Below, piece by piece: positions 12,601-27,600 of a stretch of 64,000 bases of DNA (positions within the stretch are counted from its first letter, which is position 1; each line of letters starts with the position of its first letter). The DNA is from Congeria kusceri. Lineage: Eukaryota; Mollusca; Bivalvia; Myida; Dreissenidae. Made by a program: the position numbers and the translations under genes. The notes under the pieces were generated by a model, which was not told the origin of the DNA, did no database searches, and worked only from the letters and a program-made list of their open reading frames with translations. The stretch lies in NCBI GenBank assembly GCA_027627225.1, contig CM051025.1, positions 58,873,681-58,937,680 of the forward strand, written 5' to 3'.

Positions 12601-15600
12601 ATGACGCACGGACACACACACGCACGACGGACAACTGGCGATCACAAAAGCTCACCAAGAGCACTTTGTGCTCAGGTGAGCTAAAAAACTAACCTCTTGA
12701 GGTACATTACATCCTTCACTGCCGCCACGACCCAGTTTGCCGAAGTCACCATCACCCCAGGAGTACACGACCCCGTCATCTGTGAGGGCAATTGTCTGGG
12801 CGTCCCTGCTACCACAGGCCACCTGGATCACACGCTGGCCGGCCAACTCTTTCACCTGCAATGTGGAGAACAGGTTCATATCAGGGATGTTAATACTTTA
12901 TCATAAAAAAACCCCTAAATTTACCTCTAAATCTATACAAATTCCTAAACAAACAAGATTCTGTGTTTGATAAACACACATGCCCAAGGTTGGTGCTGGA
13001 TAGCCCATTTCTTAGTCTAAATTAGGTCAATGTCAAGGTCAAAGTGAGATTGGGTGATATGGGTGGATTCAGACATGTCATAAGTAACAACTGTGTAAAT
13101 ATCTTAAGTAACAACTGTGTAAATATCTAAGCGCTGTAGTAAGCGATGTTGGTGCTAGACGAAATGGTAAAATCTAGTCAACCAAGAACTGGCACTTTTG
13201 AATTATTATAAGTCCAAATTAGGTCAAGGTCAAAGTGAGGCTGGGTGATATGGGTGGATTGGGGATGGTCCTAAGCATCAACTGTGTAAGTATCCAAGTG
13301 TTGTAGCAAGCGGCGTTGGTGCTAGACGAACGGTAAATTCTGGTTAACCAAGAAATACTGTCAAATCATTATTATTCGTGGAAAACGAATTTTCGTGGTT
13401 TTCGTGGGTAGACCAAATCACGAATTTAAGTCCCAAACAAAATTTCATACATTTAGCATCCGAATTTGACCATCATCCAAACATGTTTATTACTAAATAT
13501 AATTCGTTATATGAACAAACATGGAGATCATGGGAGAACAAGCATTCGCTTGAATCGCTATAAATAAATACATTTTTTAAAGAAATCACAATATTAAAGT
13601 ACTTAATAAACTTTTATCTCTTGATTGGAGCCGCCATAGTAACAATTTGCACATACATCACCAGTGCCAATCAACGTCAAAAAACATTGAGATGCAAATA
13701 ATGATTCTTTCCACACCTCAGTGTTTAATGCCCTTATTACGTACTGTCATCTTTTGATTGGGACCACAAGAGTAACAGTTTGCAAACATTGTTATAACAA
13801 CACAAATGTCAATTACCGTAAATTACCATGTATTACGCGCACCTATGTATAACGCGCAGCCGATTTTTGAAACAAAACTTTGGGAAAACAAACTAAAAAA
13901 ACAATTTGTAGAACGCTAATTCATAAATGCTCTATCCACAGTGCTTACAATGTTCAGGTACAATAGTATTGATTGATGCTTTTTTCACTGACCACGTGCT
14001 AATCATTTTACAGGCTTAACTGCTACAAACCTCTAGAAGCTGGCCCCAGTTCAGCTGTCACATCAAAGACTTTTTGAAGTTTGATTGACACCATTGCTAT
14101 GCTGTTGCTAACGGCTTGCAGATTTAGAGGCCTGGCTAATTGATGATGTCGCACTTGCACAGTTGTAACATGTGTTATTATCAATGACTGTGTTTATAAC
14201 GGATTTTATTGTTTATTCAATTTGGAAATATAATTGCAAGGTAATTAGAATGCAATGTTTTGTTAATAAAATATTATGAATTAAATATGAAATAAAAATA
14301 ACGAAAAATTAACTAAATTAACAAAAATAACATGGCTGAAGATGACTGTTAACGTGTATAACGCGCACCAAATTGTCATAGCTGAATTTTAGGATAAAAA
14401 GATGCGCGTAATACATGGTAATTTGCGGTAAATGGCAATTTATGGTTGGGGGTAAATTCAGGAAACAGTTGAGTTGCTCTGATCAAACAATTATCAGCTT
14501 CATAGACATACTGTAGTACCCCTATACCCATGTGACTTATTGACACGTCTTCGGCAGAGATTATCAGAGCACAAGTATTGTAAATTACTACATGTTAAAT
14601 TGTTTTATATTTAATTAAGGAAAAGTACTTTTTAGTGTTTGCATGTTTTTCTTCAAATTTTAAAATCTACAAAATCAAGAACCATCGAAAATGTCATTAA
14701 AAAAAACAACATGAAATATCATCCTGACTAATTTCTATACATTCACTATGGCCTATTTGAATTTGCTAAGTGCAAATTAGGTCAAGGTTAAGGTCAAAGT
14801 GAGGTTGGGTGATATGGGTGGATTGGGGATGGTCATAAGCAACAACTGTGTAAGTATCCAAGTGTTGTAGCAAGCGGTGTTGGTGGTAGACGAAACAGTA
14901 AAATCTTGTTAACCAAGAAACAGCCCATTTGAATTCTTCTCTAGGTCAAACTAAGGTTGGGTGATATGGGTGGATAGGTAATATGCAACAACTGTGTAAG
15001 TATCCAAGTGTTGTAGTAAACCGTGTTGGTGCTAGACGAAACGGTAAAATCTACTTAACCTTGTCACGGATGGAAGGAAAGACGGACAGGACAATCACTA
15101 TAATGCCTCCCGCATCAAGATGCTGGGGGCATAAAAATACAACATATAACATGCAAGTTCACAAAGTAGAACATTAACATAAATCAACTGTTTCAATTGA
15201 TGGAATAATGGCAACAACATATTAGGGTAATAGAATATTATGTTTTCTTTATTGCAAGAAAATATATTTAGAAGAAACATCTGACAGCTGATATTTGAAT
15301 CATTAATATCGTTTTACAGGTAACATTGTATACATGCAAGTACATTGTTTGTTTATTTGTTTATTTGGATTTTTCGCCGTATATTCAACAGTATTTCAGT
15401 CATATAACGGCAGTCAGCTAACCTTGTCACACTTTTCCTGGGTAAGCTGGTTTACCAGTACTAAGTGCACATACTTACGCCAGTAACTGACAACTGCCCT
15501 ACTTGAATCAGAGGTAGGGGTAGAATGGCCGTAGAAATAATTTCATGACCAATCCCCACATAAGTTATGTGGCCGGGCTGGGAATCGAACCCGCGATCCT

Positions 15601-18600
15601 CGGATTTGTAGTCCAGCGCTCTACCAACTGAGCTAGCCGGCCCATAAATCTGCTATCATTTGCATTCATCCCCAAATCAAGCACAGTAAGCCCACCTGCT
15701 TTGGCTTGATCTGAGAGGCATTATCTCCATGACCCAGTCTGCCATACTCTCCGAGGCCCCATGTGTACAGGTCGCCGTTGGACGTGATGGCTGCACTGTG
15801 GGAGCTACCACAGGCAATGTCTCGCACTCGCTTGCTCTTCAGAGCTTCAATTAGCTTCGGCTTGTCACAGTTGCTACAGGGGAAACGTGTCTTGGTTACA
15901 AAAGTGGTTGCTGAATGTTGCAGTTAAAAGTCCATCACTCACATACTATTGTTTCAGCTCTGCTCGTCTATCGTTGAACACCAATTACAGGAATACCGGT
16001 AAGAAATAAGATGCTATGACGAATTTACAATTAAGCAATACAGACATCATTTATAATGTTAATCAACAGGTTCAAACACAAGGGCCTGAAGTTTGATAAC
16101 CTTGTGTATTAATGAAAAAATCAGCATGGCTTTTTTTGTTACATACGGAAGTCATGAAACTATCAAATAGCACAATTATGTTCGCCCACAGCTGTATGAC
16201 AGTCACCGATGTCTGTGGAATGGAAAGACACCATCAGCTTCTTAAACACAATATTCTCAAAAGATGAACATACACCGTCAACCGTGATACTTACGTTCTA
16301 CTGGAGTGTCCGAGCTTCCCGTCATCTCCCTCTCCCCATGAGAACACCTTCCCATCCACAGTCAGGGCAAGAGCATGTCTGCCACCTGCTCAGGATAAGT
16401 TACATGGGAAATACTTCAAAATTCACAGGCAAGACACAATCCAATCAAGAAGACAGTTTTATCTTGCCAATTTGTTGCTACAAGATGAAATTTTGATCAT
16501 GCAATTTTACGGATTCACATTCTACATAACTTTTCAATGGTAATGAAGATAAAGAGCTGAAATTTTTAACTGAAATTCCTGTCATATGTTATGATATTAT
16601 GTGAAAAAAATACTTTAGTGAATTATGGCAAGTTTTCTAAATAAACTCTATAACAGACAAAAGTTTTTTAGTTTATGTGCTTGCCACATCAACCAATCTA
16701 AACTTTATTAACAAAGATACTCTATAAAGAAGACACATCTCAAGGCAAGATGCACCAGAAATGTAATGATCATTCAACAAAAATTGAGAAAAACTCTTAT
16801 TTGATTGTTGAAGAAAACAAAAATCCAACAACTTACCTGAGTGCACGGCCACTTTCTTGATGACATACTGGCTGAGAGAGACCAGCTGTCTGGGTACGGA
16901 CACAGTGCCCGTACTGACGCCCAGTCCCAGTCTCCCATTGGTTGCCTCACCACACGCATACACCTTGCCGTCCTGGCTCACTGCAAACAGCAAGGTCATC
17001 AAAATACGAAGCCTGGTTTTAGGAATGTGACAAAAAGACTTGGCTTATTTTATGTTCTTTTTTTCTGTCTGATAAGATATAATACCCACAGCAATAATGA
17101 AGTGTCATCACATACAAAGCCGAGAAATCCAATTACGGTACATTTAAAAGATTGCATTTCGCGGAAAGAAAAATATACACCGAAAAGTAAAAAAAAGTCA
17201 GCAAAATGGCCAACAAAATGTTTGGGTCAGGGGTAATTATGATGGGTCGGTCGCACAAATGCAAACAAATAATTTTTTATGGATGGCCTTAAGACCATAT
17301 TTTACTCAAATAATGTGAAATGAAAAAAATGAAGCAAAGTTTTTAAAAGTATAGCTTTGTATGATTTTTAATACACCTAAATTTGCCTAAATTTACACAA
17401 TGCAAAAACTAAAATGGAAGCAAGTCAAACCTGTTTTTCTCATTAAGTTTATACACAACATCCTAGGGAATTAGGATATCTAGATATGAACGATTTCTGG
17501 ACTTGCTGACAATAATGCAGAAGTTGGGCACGGCGCAAGACCATAAATCCATAGCAACAATGAATAAACGCTTCCACACATGTTAATCATATTCAAATTA
17601 ATCTGCAATTTTATCCAATCATCGCACCTGAATCTCACTTTTTTAGCGGTTAAACTATTTCAAACTACTTCATACAAATGAAAACGTGCATTATGTTTGT
17701 GATATTCAAATGAGCACGTGGTAATGTTTGTGATTTTCAATGAATTACAATTAATCCTTTAACAACAGCTGGGGAAGAGGGTCAACTATTTGTGGCAAAA
17801 TCCGGATCGGTCTATTGGCACAAGTTTACCTACCACAGAAGAGGGACTTGGACCCTCCGTTAATCTGCACACACTTCAGGCTAGACAGGGTCTCATTCAG
17901 TACTGGTAACTTGATCTGCAATAATTCACAGGGACACTTCATCATGTGGATGTGCCATCAACTCAGTGAAAATGAGAATTCCATAAATAATCAAAATATT
18001 TTACTGGAAGAAGGCATACATATATTAATATCCAATATTCAAGTTGATAAATACTGTTCATATGAACTAGAAATGTGAAATATTTTGTCAGCGTGACTTT
18101 TATCCAAAAATGGCATAGCATAAATTATTAAGAAAACAAGAGCCATCTGAGAACAGTGCCCTCGACGTTGCTTGTGCTTGTCAGAGTTACTGGCATTCTT
18201 TTTCTAAAACAAGAAATAAGGAAATTCCACGAAAACCTAATTTTTTAACAAAAGGCATTGAAGTCAGCACATGAATAAAATTATTAATAAAAGTGACCTT
18301 GACCCCACCCACCCCTTGTGCAATCCCAAGCGAGGTCTCGATATAAGGTATCTATGTATTAAGTTTCATTAAAATATCTCAATGCATTCTCAAGTTATTG
18401 ATCAGAAACCGTTTTTCTATTTTTAGTAAAAGTGACCTTGACCCCACCCACCCCATAGCAATCCCAAGCGAGGTCTTGATATAAGGTATCTATGTATAAA
18501 GTTTCATTAAAATATCTCAATGCATTCTCAAGTTATTAAGCAGAAACCGGTTTTCTATTTTAGTAACAGTGACCTTGACCTTGACCCTATATGCAATCCC

Positions 18601-21600
18601 AAGCGAGGTCTCGATATAAGGTATGTATGTATTAAGTATCATTAAAATATTTCAATGCGTTCTCAAATTATTGAGCGGAAACCTTTTTTCTATTTTTAGT
18701 AACAGTGACCTTGACCCCACCCACCCCATATGCAATCCCAAGCAAGGTCTTGATATAAGGCATGTATGTATAATATTTCATTAAAATATCTCAATGCGTT
18801 CTCAAGTTATTGAGCGGAAACCATTTTTCTATTTTTAGTTACAGTGACCTAGACCTCACCCACCCCATATGCAATTCCAAGCAAGGTCTCGATATAAGGT
18901 ATCTATGCATTAAGTTTCATTAAAATATCTCAATGCGTTCTCAATTTATTGAGCGGAAACCATTTTTCTATTTATAGTTACAGTGACCTTGACCCCACCC
19001 ATCCCATATGCAATCCCAAGTGAGGTCTTGATATAAGATATCTATGTATTATGTTTTATTAAAATATCTCAATTTGTTCTCAAGTCATTGAGCGGAAACC
19101 ATTTTTCTATTTTTACTAACAGTTACCTTGACCCCACCCATCTCATATGCAATCCCTAGCGAGGTCTCGCTATAAGGTATCTATAATTGCAGTTTCATAA
19201 CAATAGCTTAATCCGTTCTCGAGTTAGAGAGTGGAAACGAAAAGTTGAGAAACTAGCTTACCGAAAAACTTTAACCTGTCAATATCGCTTATATGTACAA
19301 TTTCGAAGTGTAAAAAGGCACATAGTTTTGACAAATTTCAAAATAGAGTTATCAACATTGGCCTATGAGTTCATTTTAATATAGGGAATAAGTGTTCCAA
19401 GTTTGAATGAAATCCCTTAAGCCATTCCTGAGAAACCAGCTTACCGAAAAACTTTAACCTGTCCATATAGCTTATGTAAAATTTCTAAGTGTAAAAAGGC
19501 CCATAATTTTGACAAATTTCAAATAAGAGTTACCAAACTTGGCCTATAGGTTCATTTTAATGTGGGGAATAAATGTTTTAAGAGTGAATGAAATCCTTCA
19601 ACCCATTCCTCAGAAACTAGCTTACCGAAAAACTTAAACCTAGCTTGGACGCAGACGCCGGGGCGAGTAGAATAGCTTGCTTTTCTTTGAAAAGTCGAGC
19701 TAAAAACCTGTATATAAAAAACTGTTCATAAGCTTTTTTGAACAATATTTTTTTATAAACAACCAGAAAAGAAACCAGAAAAGAAACCTTTGACCCTTTA
19801 GGTCCGCCCAGCTGGTCTTTGTCATTGAGGCCCCAGGTGAACACGTACGTCTGCACGTCCTTGGCCCCGCCCTTGGTTGCCTTGACGATGGGCGTGGGCA
19901 CATGCTGACTCTCCTCTTCCTCTCGGTCAGAGGCCAGGAACATGAACCCGGCAGCGCTGTCGTCATCCGAGCGGAACCGACCAATGATGGATAGGCCGTG
20001 AATTTTGCAGTCTATACCGCTCTGTCGGCACTGTTTTATTGCGATCTCTATGAAGTGGTAGTACTAAAATCAGTTATAAAATCAGTGTTATTTTTTGCAG
20101 CAGAATATGAAGACACTTTAGTCAGCATAAAATAATCAGACATTTCTCACAAACTTCCAGGTAATAAATGTCATGTGAGTCACATAAAATATACAGTGAC
20201 ACAAATCTAAAGCATGTGTCGCCCGACAGGACATAACTCCAGTACGATAAGAACAATTTTGCCAAAAACTGAACTAAACCTTCCTTTTATGCCTACTAAA
20301 ACTTCCCTGAAGTTTCAAAATGATTATTGTCTGCACAAACTAAAGGGGATGCAGCCACCAAAATGACCCTTATATGTCACCTTTTCTAGCGACTCAATAA
20401 AACTAAACCAATACACTGATACTGAAATAATGCAACAATTTAATTTATAAGAAGAAGCAATACAATTCCACAATTATTTTTCAAATGAAATGCATTTAAG
20501 TCAGTATTAAAAGGTGACAGTTATAAAGCTATGGCAAGAAAAACAACAGCTTACACTGGCATTACGATCCGATCGAGTTATTGAGGGGAAAGCCTCGTAT
20601 ATTGTTAGTAATGGTGACCTTAAGCCCACCCACCCAGATGTCTTCCAACAAACTGGTTAAAAACGATTTTTATATATCAAACACAGGCTAATATGGAACG
20701 GCACTTTCCGCCTACAGTGGATTTATGTTTAGAAGAGACCTCCTTGAAACGGAAAATACCATAAAAGCGGAAAGTGCCGTCCCCGATTAGCCGGTGCGGA
20801 CTGCACAGGCTAATCTGGGATGACACTTTAAGCACATGCATTAAGCCCGGGTTTCCCACGACGCGACTCATATGTATGTGTTGTATTGGATGGCCTGAGA
20901 TTAAATGTTTAAATCACCACTCACGTCAGCGATGTCCTGCAGAAGTGTGACAACTGCGTCTGAGGAGCCTATGTTGATGGTTCGAATCTCCTTCAGACCG
21001 TGTACCGTCTCCCCACCGCTCACGACAACCAGCGACGGCATGTAGCTCGAGTCAGATGGCTCAACACGCATCGTCAGACGATTCACGAGGACGTCTGGCA
21101 TCATCTCCAGTCTTATCCAGTGCTGTTGGAATTGTATTAGGTAATGTGTATATCACTTTGCAGTCAAATATATTACTTTGCAGAAAAAATACAATTTTAT
21201 TAAATAATGTTGTTGTACTGCTGTTATATGCTTTGTTTAATGTAGTTTAAGAATTGTAAGAAATACTTGTAGTTACATTAATGTCCAAAAATATTTTGTT
21301 TACTAATTAGTGAATATATACATGTGCTCATTAGTGAATATTTAACAATTTGTGAATGAAAAAATTTCAGTACACCATAGAGTTGTTAAACAAACAAAAA
21401 ATCACTGAGGGATTGATTTGCGTTCATAATATACTCAAATCTTAATATTTCATACATAAAACCCTTTCTGTAAAAAAAAGGTCTTATATGTTTAAAAAAA
21501 TAAATACTTTTATGCTAAATCCAACTAGCTAATTGTACCTTGCCCTGCGAGTCTACACTCTGCCAGCGCTGTTACCTTGCATTTACAATAAGTATAATGC

Positions 21601-24600
21601 AGTTTCAAGCGAGTAAAAAAATAATCTAACACGCCAACCCTACCTTGCCCTGGGAGCCGGCACTCTGCCAATGCCCAGCATTACTCTCCAGGATCTTCTG
21701 AGCCTGGTTCTCCTTCGAAGAGACAGACAGGTTCTTCACACACATGTGCCAGTCTTCGAGCAGGGCACCGCTAGCAGGGTACATCTGCCGCTTCTTCTGC
21801 TTGCCTGGCTTACCAGCTGGGGTGGCTGGGGTACCTGAATCAGTAGGGAACCAGCATTATAATCAATGTAAGGCAGCTACATGACAGTTGGACGTGGAAT
21901 GAATTCATATCATAAGAGCATTTAGGTTTTAGGACATCAATGTTTTATGAATTCAACATCTGCACAGCTCAATTAACCTACTATATTGCATTTATATATA
22001 TATTATAATGTTAGACGTTTTTATAGTGGAAGCAAGCATATTTCAAAAGCAAACTGGTGGATACAGTATCAGAGCCATTGTTAACATTGTGCAAATTATT
22101 TCAGGTTGGCCACTGGAAACCACATGCAGCTGGCATTTTTAAACTGAATTTTTCAATTTCCCTTTCTAGAGTTTTAGTTCAGTCCATGATCTTTATTATA
22201 AATTTCTAAATTCCCTGCAAGAATATTTTCTAAATTTTGTTCCTGGTTTCACTGAAATTCAGACTCAGCGGCTACCCTCTAAATTGGTGATGCTTTCTAA
22301 ATGTCAAATCCCTTCTCTCACTGACCTGGTTCTGCAATGCGGTTGAACTGATGTATGTGTTTCTTGGTCTTGAAGCAGCTCTCACAGAAGTTGTAGTCCG
22401 TGCAAACCCGGCACTTGTACCGCACCCCGACAATGGGAAGCATTTCACAGCTATCACACCTGCAACACATCGTGAGGATAAATATCAACTGCACAATCAA
22501 ACAATGTCAACAAATGACATCCAACAACAAGCTTTCCAATACAAGTGAACAAGTCAGAAATTACTTATACTTTTCTTTCTCCAGATCAGTTGTGTAAAAC
22601 ATTGTGAATAAACTGTTCAGTCAAGCTTAGCCCTACCAGTACCCCCATTAGACAATTGCTGCACAACATTTTAAATTTATTTTAAAATGAGGCATATCTT
22701 TACATTTTCACAGAAAATATCTAAACATAACAGGCACTTTTGCAAAATCTAAGCCTTTACCTACTAGGTTGGTTTTCTTAACATTCTTGGCACCAACCTG
22801 GTTTTTGATTAGAATAAAATTAGCGTTCTTCATGACAAAATTGTTTTTGATTAACATGAGCGGTCGGAGGACAATGCGCTCGACTTTTCTTGTGCTCAAG
22901 CCATTCCTGAGAAACTAGGTTACTGAAAAACTTTAACCTATCCAAATAGCTTATATGTTAAATTTCTTAGTGTAAAAAGACCCATAATTTTGAAAAATTT
23001 CAAACTAGGGTTACCAAACTTAGCCGATATGTTCATTTTAATATGGGAAATAAATGTTCTAAGTTTGAATAAAATCTCTCAAGCCATTCCTGAGAAACTA
23101 GCTTACCATAAAACTTTAACCTATACTGGACGCCAAAAAGTCCAGCTAAAAATCAAATGAACCAAAATTCCTGATGCTCATACCCGACTCCGGAGTGCGT
23201 GCTGGGTACCAGTTCCATCTCCTCAATCATGCCGGTCCAGTGGGCCTGCTGTGGGAAGTCCACGATGATGTCGCGCCCGTTGGACAGGATGCTTGACACG
23301 GTACCAATGCTGCGGTGTGTGACTGAGCCCCACTTGTATGTGGGCGTCACTATGCTTGGCTTTACATGCACCTTGTCCCCCACCTTGATGTTCGAAACTG
23401 CGGGCGAGGGGGAAAGATAAAAGGCATTACTATTGCTTTAACTATTTGTATTTTGATGATTAAGAAACTGGCTTGGATGTTTGACTTAGCAAGAGTCAAA
23501 TCTTCGGCAAGAATGAAAAGTATTCGTGACAATCTAGTTAAAAGTACCATGTTAACATTTCAATGCAACCATTACGATGGGACAGGAGAATTTGTTCAAA
23601 GTAATGCATCTTTTGTTAAATAGCGAATTTGTAGCATCAAATGTGTTGTTAGTTAATTATCTAAGGAAAACGGATAGAATCTGCCACTTTATATATAGTA
23701 TCCCGTCATTTCACAGTATTATGTTTTGACTGTACTTTCAAGCAACACTCTGACAAGACCATTCTATACAGAAGAGGTTACACATCAGTATAAAGCCACA
23801 TCTGCTCACCAGTGCTTGGAAATCCCTGTATTTCGACATGTGCATAGCGGACCCAGTATGTCCCGCCCTTCACCTGCCAGTCCGCCTGGATGTTAAGGTC
23901 TTGTAGCCCGTCACGGTCCAGCTGCAGAGATAAAAGTCACGAGGACTGAGCATGAAAATACTGTCTCTGACACAGGAATGTTACGCAGATACAACAGATT
24001 CAAGCTGAACCGTCAAAGGGTTGGTTTTCATTAAGTTCCTAAGGGACTTATGTTACACTCGAATTTTCAGAGCAAGTTTTCATGTGAAATTCAACAATAA
24101 TTATGCACAGTATGGTTAAATAAGCAACACATATGCTCAGTTTTTACAAGAATACATTATAAATGAAATTAAATCATAAATGACACAGTCAAAAATCAAG
24201 GAAATTCATGATTTTAAGCAATTTGCCGAAGATTTTCTTTCAGAGCGACATGACTAGAGGCCCAGGTATCAGTTGGATATCCAGATTCACGACTTCTGAT
24301 TTAAAATAACTATGAGGCGCGTCGTGGGACAACCGGACTTAATGCATATGCATAAAGTGTCGTCCGGGAATAGCCTGTGCAGTCTGCACAGGCTAATCCA
24401 GGACGGCACTTTCTACCTACAGTGGATTTATGTTTAGAACAGACTTCCTTGAAACAGAAAATACCATAAAAGCAGAAAGTGCCGTCCCGGATTAGCCTGT
24501 GCGGACTGCACAGGCTAATTCGGGACTACACTTTACGCACATGCATTAGGCCCGGTTTTCCCACGACGCGCTTCTTTTATTTTTTTCCAGTATTTGATTC

Positions 24601-27600
24601 CAATCAATATATGATCACTATTCTTGACAACATGTATCATTTCATTAATTGAAATTATTATGGTTATATCCAAGTCACAATGGTTATTTCCAAAATTACA
24701 AGACATTGAATCCAAATCTCACTAAACATACAAGAAACATGAATGATAGACAGACATGGCAATTGTTATATGCCCACGAAGATTGTACATATTTATTGAA
24801 CTTTAATTGACAAATGCTTGGGGCTTTCTGAATAACCATGGTTTAAAATCCACCATGATTTTACCTTAACAACTTTGCCGATGTCTCCTTCATGTACTTC
24901 CTCGTAACCACGGCAACTCTTCACCATCATGCCCACCTGGATATTGTCTCGCACGTACATGGCATAGTCGTCGTCCGTGGGGAAGTCAACACGACCTTTG
25001 AATATCTGGCCTGGGCCAACAGCATCCGTGTGGTTACTTCCAATCATTGACATCAGCATCTGAAATGATGGCAGTTTTAAGTAGGGATGGGAATGATGTC
25101 CAATGGATCCACTGAAATTCAGTGATCAAAATCAGCACAAGCTTGAAAGCCTGGCACTGTAAATTTTGAACTGGGGTCAAATTCCAGAAACATCTTAAGT
25201 GATATCTGTTACTTAGCCTTAAAATCATCATTTTTCTTAAGCATTTTTTTTCCATGTATACAAAAAATTGCGCTAAATGATCACTTATTATAAACTTATT
25301 ATTAACTACTTACTAATCTGTGATTGGATTCATTAATTTATATGTAGTTTTAAAAATATAGTCTTACAAAAATTGGAACTTAAGTGAAAATAGATTAAGA
25401 TAAACTTAAGATGTTTCTGGAATATGACCCCTGGGCTTGCTCAGATTTTAAGTTTTACATACATGTAGGCGGGCTTGTAACATTGTGTTGCCCTCATGCA
25501 ATCATATACGAATTTGGGCTTCTAATTTCGATGAAACTCTAAAATTTTCAAAAAACAATTGATGTTTCCACTGGCTAGTTTCTACACCCCTGCATAAAAG
25601 AATTGATGTTTGCACTGACTCGTTTCTACACCCCTGCATGAAAGAATTGATGTTTCCACAAGTATCAATCGTATACACACTAATCTACTGTTTTGTCCAA
25701 TCAATGTACTCAAATATCATGCGTTTAACTGTTACCCTATTTTACATGAAAGAGCATGTGATAAAGCTTATGAAGTGTTTGTCGATATCGATGTATGGAA
25801 ATTAATCCTTTAACAATAGCTGGGAAGGAGTTTAAATGTTAGGGTAAAAAACTGGAGAGGTTTATTAAGAATTAACTTGGATACAACATACCTCCCCTGA
25901 TGTATCCAACTCCTCAAATGCATCTGATGTGGAATCTGTGTCTGTGTCGTAATCCACCGACGAGTCAGTCTGCGAGTCTGACTGCTCTGTCGGGAGTGAC
26001 TCCTGGTGTTCTATCAGCCAGTTGACCACAGTTTCAGCCGCCGGCATGTTGGCTGCACTACCCGACCAACCTGAAACATGGCCTGCATGCATTTAGAATA
26101 AATCTAATGGTTTGGAATAAAGCTGCAATGATATATTCTGGCTTAATTTTGTTTTTTTCCCCACAAAACACACTTGACCTTGACCTATATTAAGCAGTAA
26201 TCTTATATCATAACTAGCCAATTGCTCAACCTTGACCTAGTAACAACAATCTGTACGATAAAATAATCAATAACTATCCAGTTACCAAGGGCTTTGATGG
26301 CATATTCCACTTGTCTTCGCTGGAACCCCATTTCCAAGATGCGCGTGACCTCTGGCAGCGGGGGGAGAATCTCTGGGCATGGCTTCTTCACTTTGGGCTT
26401 TCCCAACACCGTGGGCACCTGAGGGGGCTGGGATGTCCCGGTAACGACAGGTTCTGCCTGAGTTTCAGCGGGCAGCATGGGGATGGAGGGTTCCATCTCG
26501 GTGTCGGACTCCTCTATCTCATCCTCCTCATCTCCATATAGATCCCTGGCTGCTGTCAGGTACTGACTCACGGACAAACAGGCAGCCTGGGAAGGAACAA
26601 GAATTGATTAATTTTACTTAAAACAAATAATTAACGCAACCAGGATTGGAGTATATGTCTTTTCTTTTGTTTTGCCAACACTTAATGAAATCAAGTATCA
26701 GTTTTGACTCTTATAACTATCAACAACTCGTAATTATTCAACTAAAATACAAACACGTACAAAGCATGAACCATGTAACTATTAAATAAACACAAACAAA
26801 ACTAATAAAATGCAAAAACTAAAAAATAGAAACCATGGCTTCTGCTTAATTAAACATGTGGCGCATCGTGGGAAAACCGGACTTAATGCATGTGCGTAAA
26901 GTGTCATCCCGGATTAGCCTGTGCAGTCCGCACAGGCTAATCCCGGACAACACTTTCCGCCTAAAGTGGATTTATGGTTAGAAGACACTTCATTGAAAAA
27001 GAAAATACCATAAAAGCGGAAAGTGCCATCCCAGACTAGCCTATGCGGACTGCACAGGCTAATCCGGGATGACACTTTGCGCACATGCATTAAGTCCGGT
27101 TTTCCCACAACGCGCCTCATATAAAGCTTGGTGAAAAAAAATCACAGTAACTTGAGAGAGAGACAGCGAAGTTTACCTCCATTTCTTCCCTGGTGAAAAT
27201 TGCCTTCAGGGGCGAGGCCTGGGTGGCGGACACGAGGATCTGTTGGAGAATAAGTCCTGGGGAGTCCGGTACGGTTTCCTCCTCTGTCCGGGCCTCTGCC
27301 TCCCGATTGGCCACCTCCGGAATGAGGCTCTGAGAGACGATCTTACGCAGGATGTGCTGGTGTTTCAGCAGGACTCGGGACGAACGCAGCAAACCCAGCT
27401 TCACCTGTTGCTTTCCCAGCTCGATCATGTCCACCTTGTGAACTGGTGGGCATAACAAAGCTGTTACACATAAAATTTTATAAAAGGCAACATTGTTGAA
27501 ATTACTGTACTGAACTATTGTAAATGAGAAATGGTAAGTTGTTCATAAAGGCAATATTGTAAACAGAAAAAATAAAGGCAATATTGTTAATAGAAAAAAA

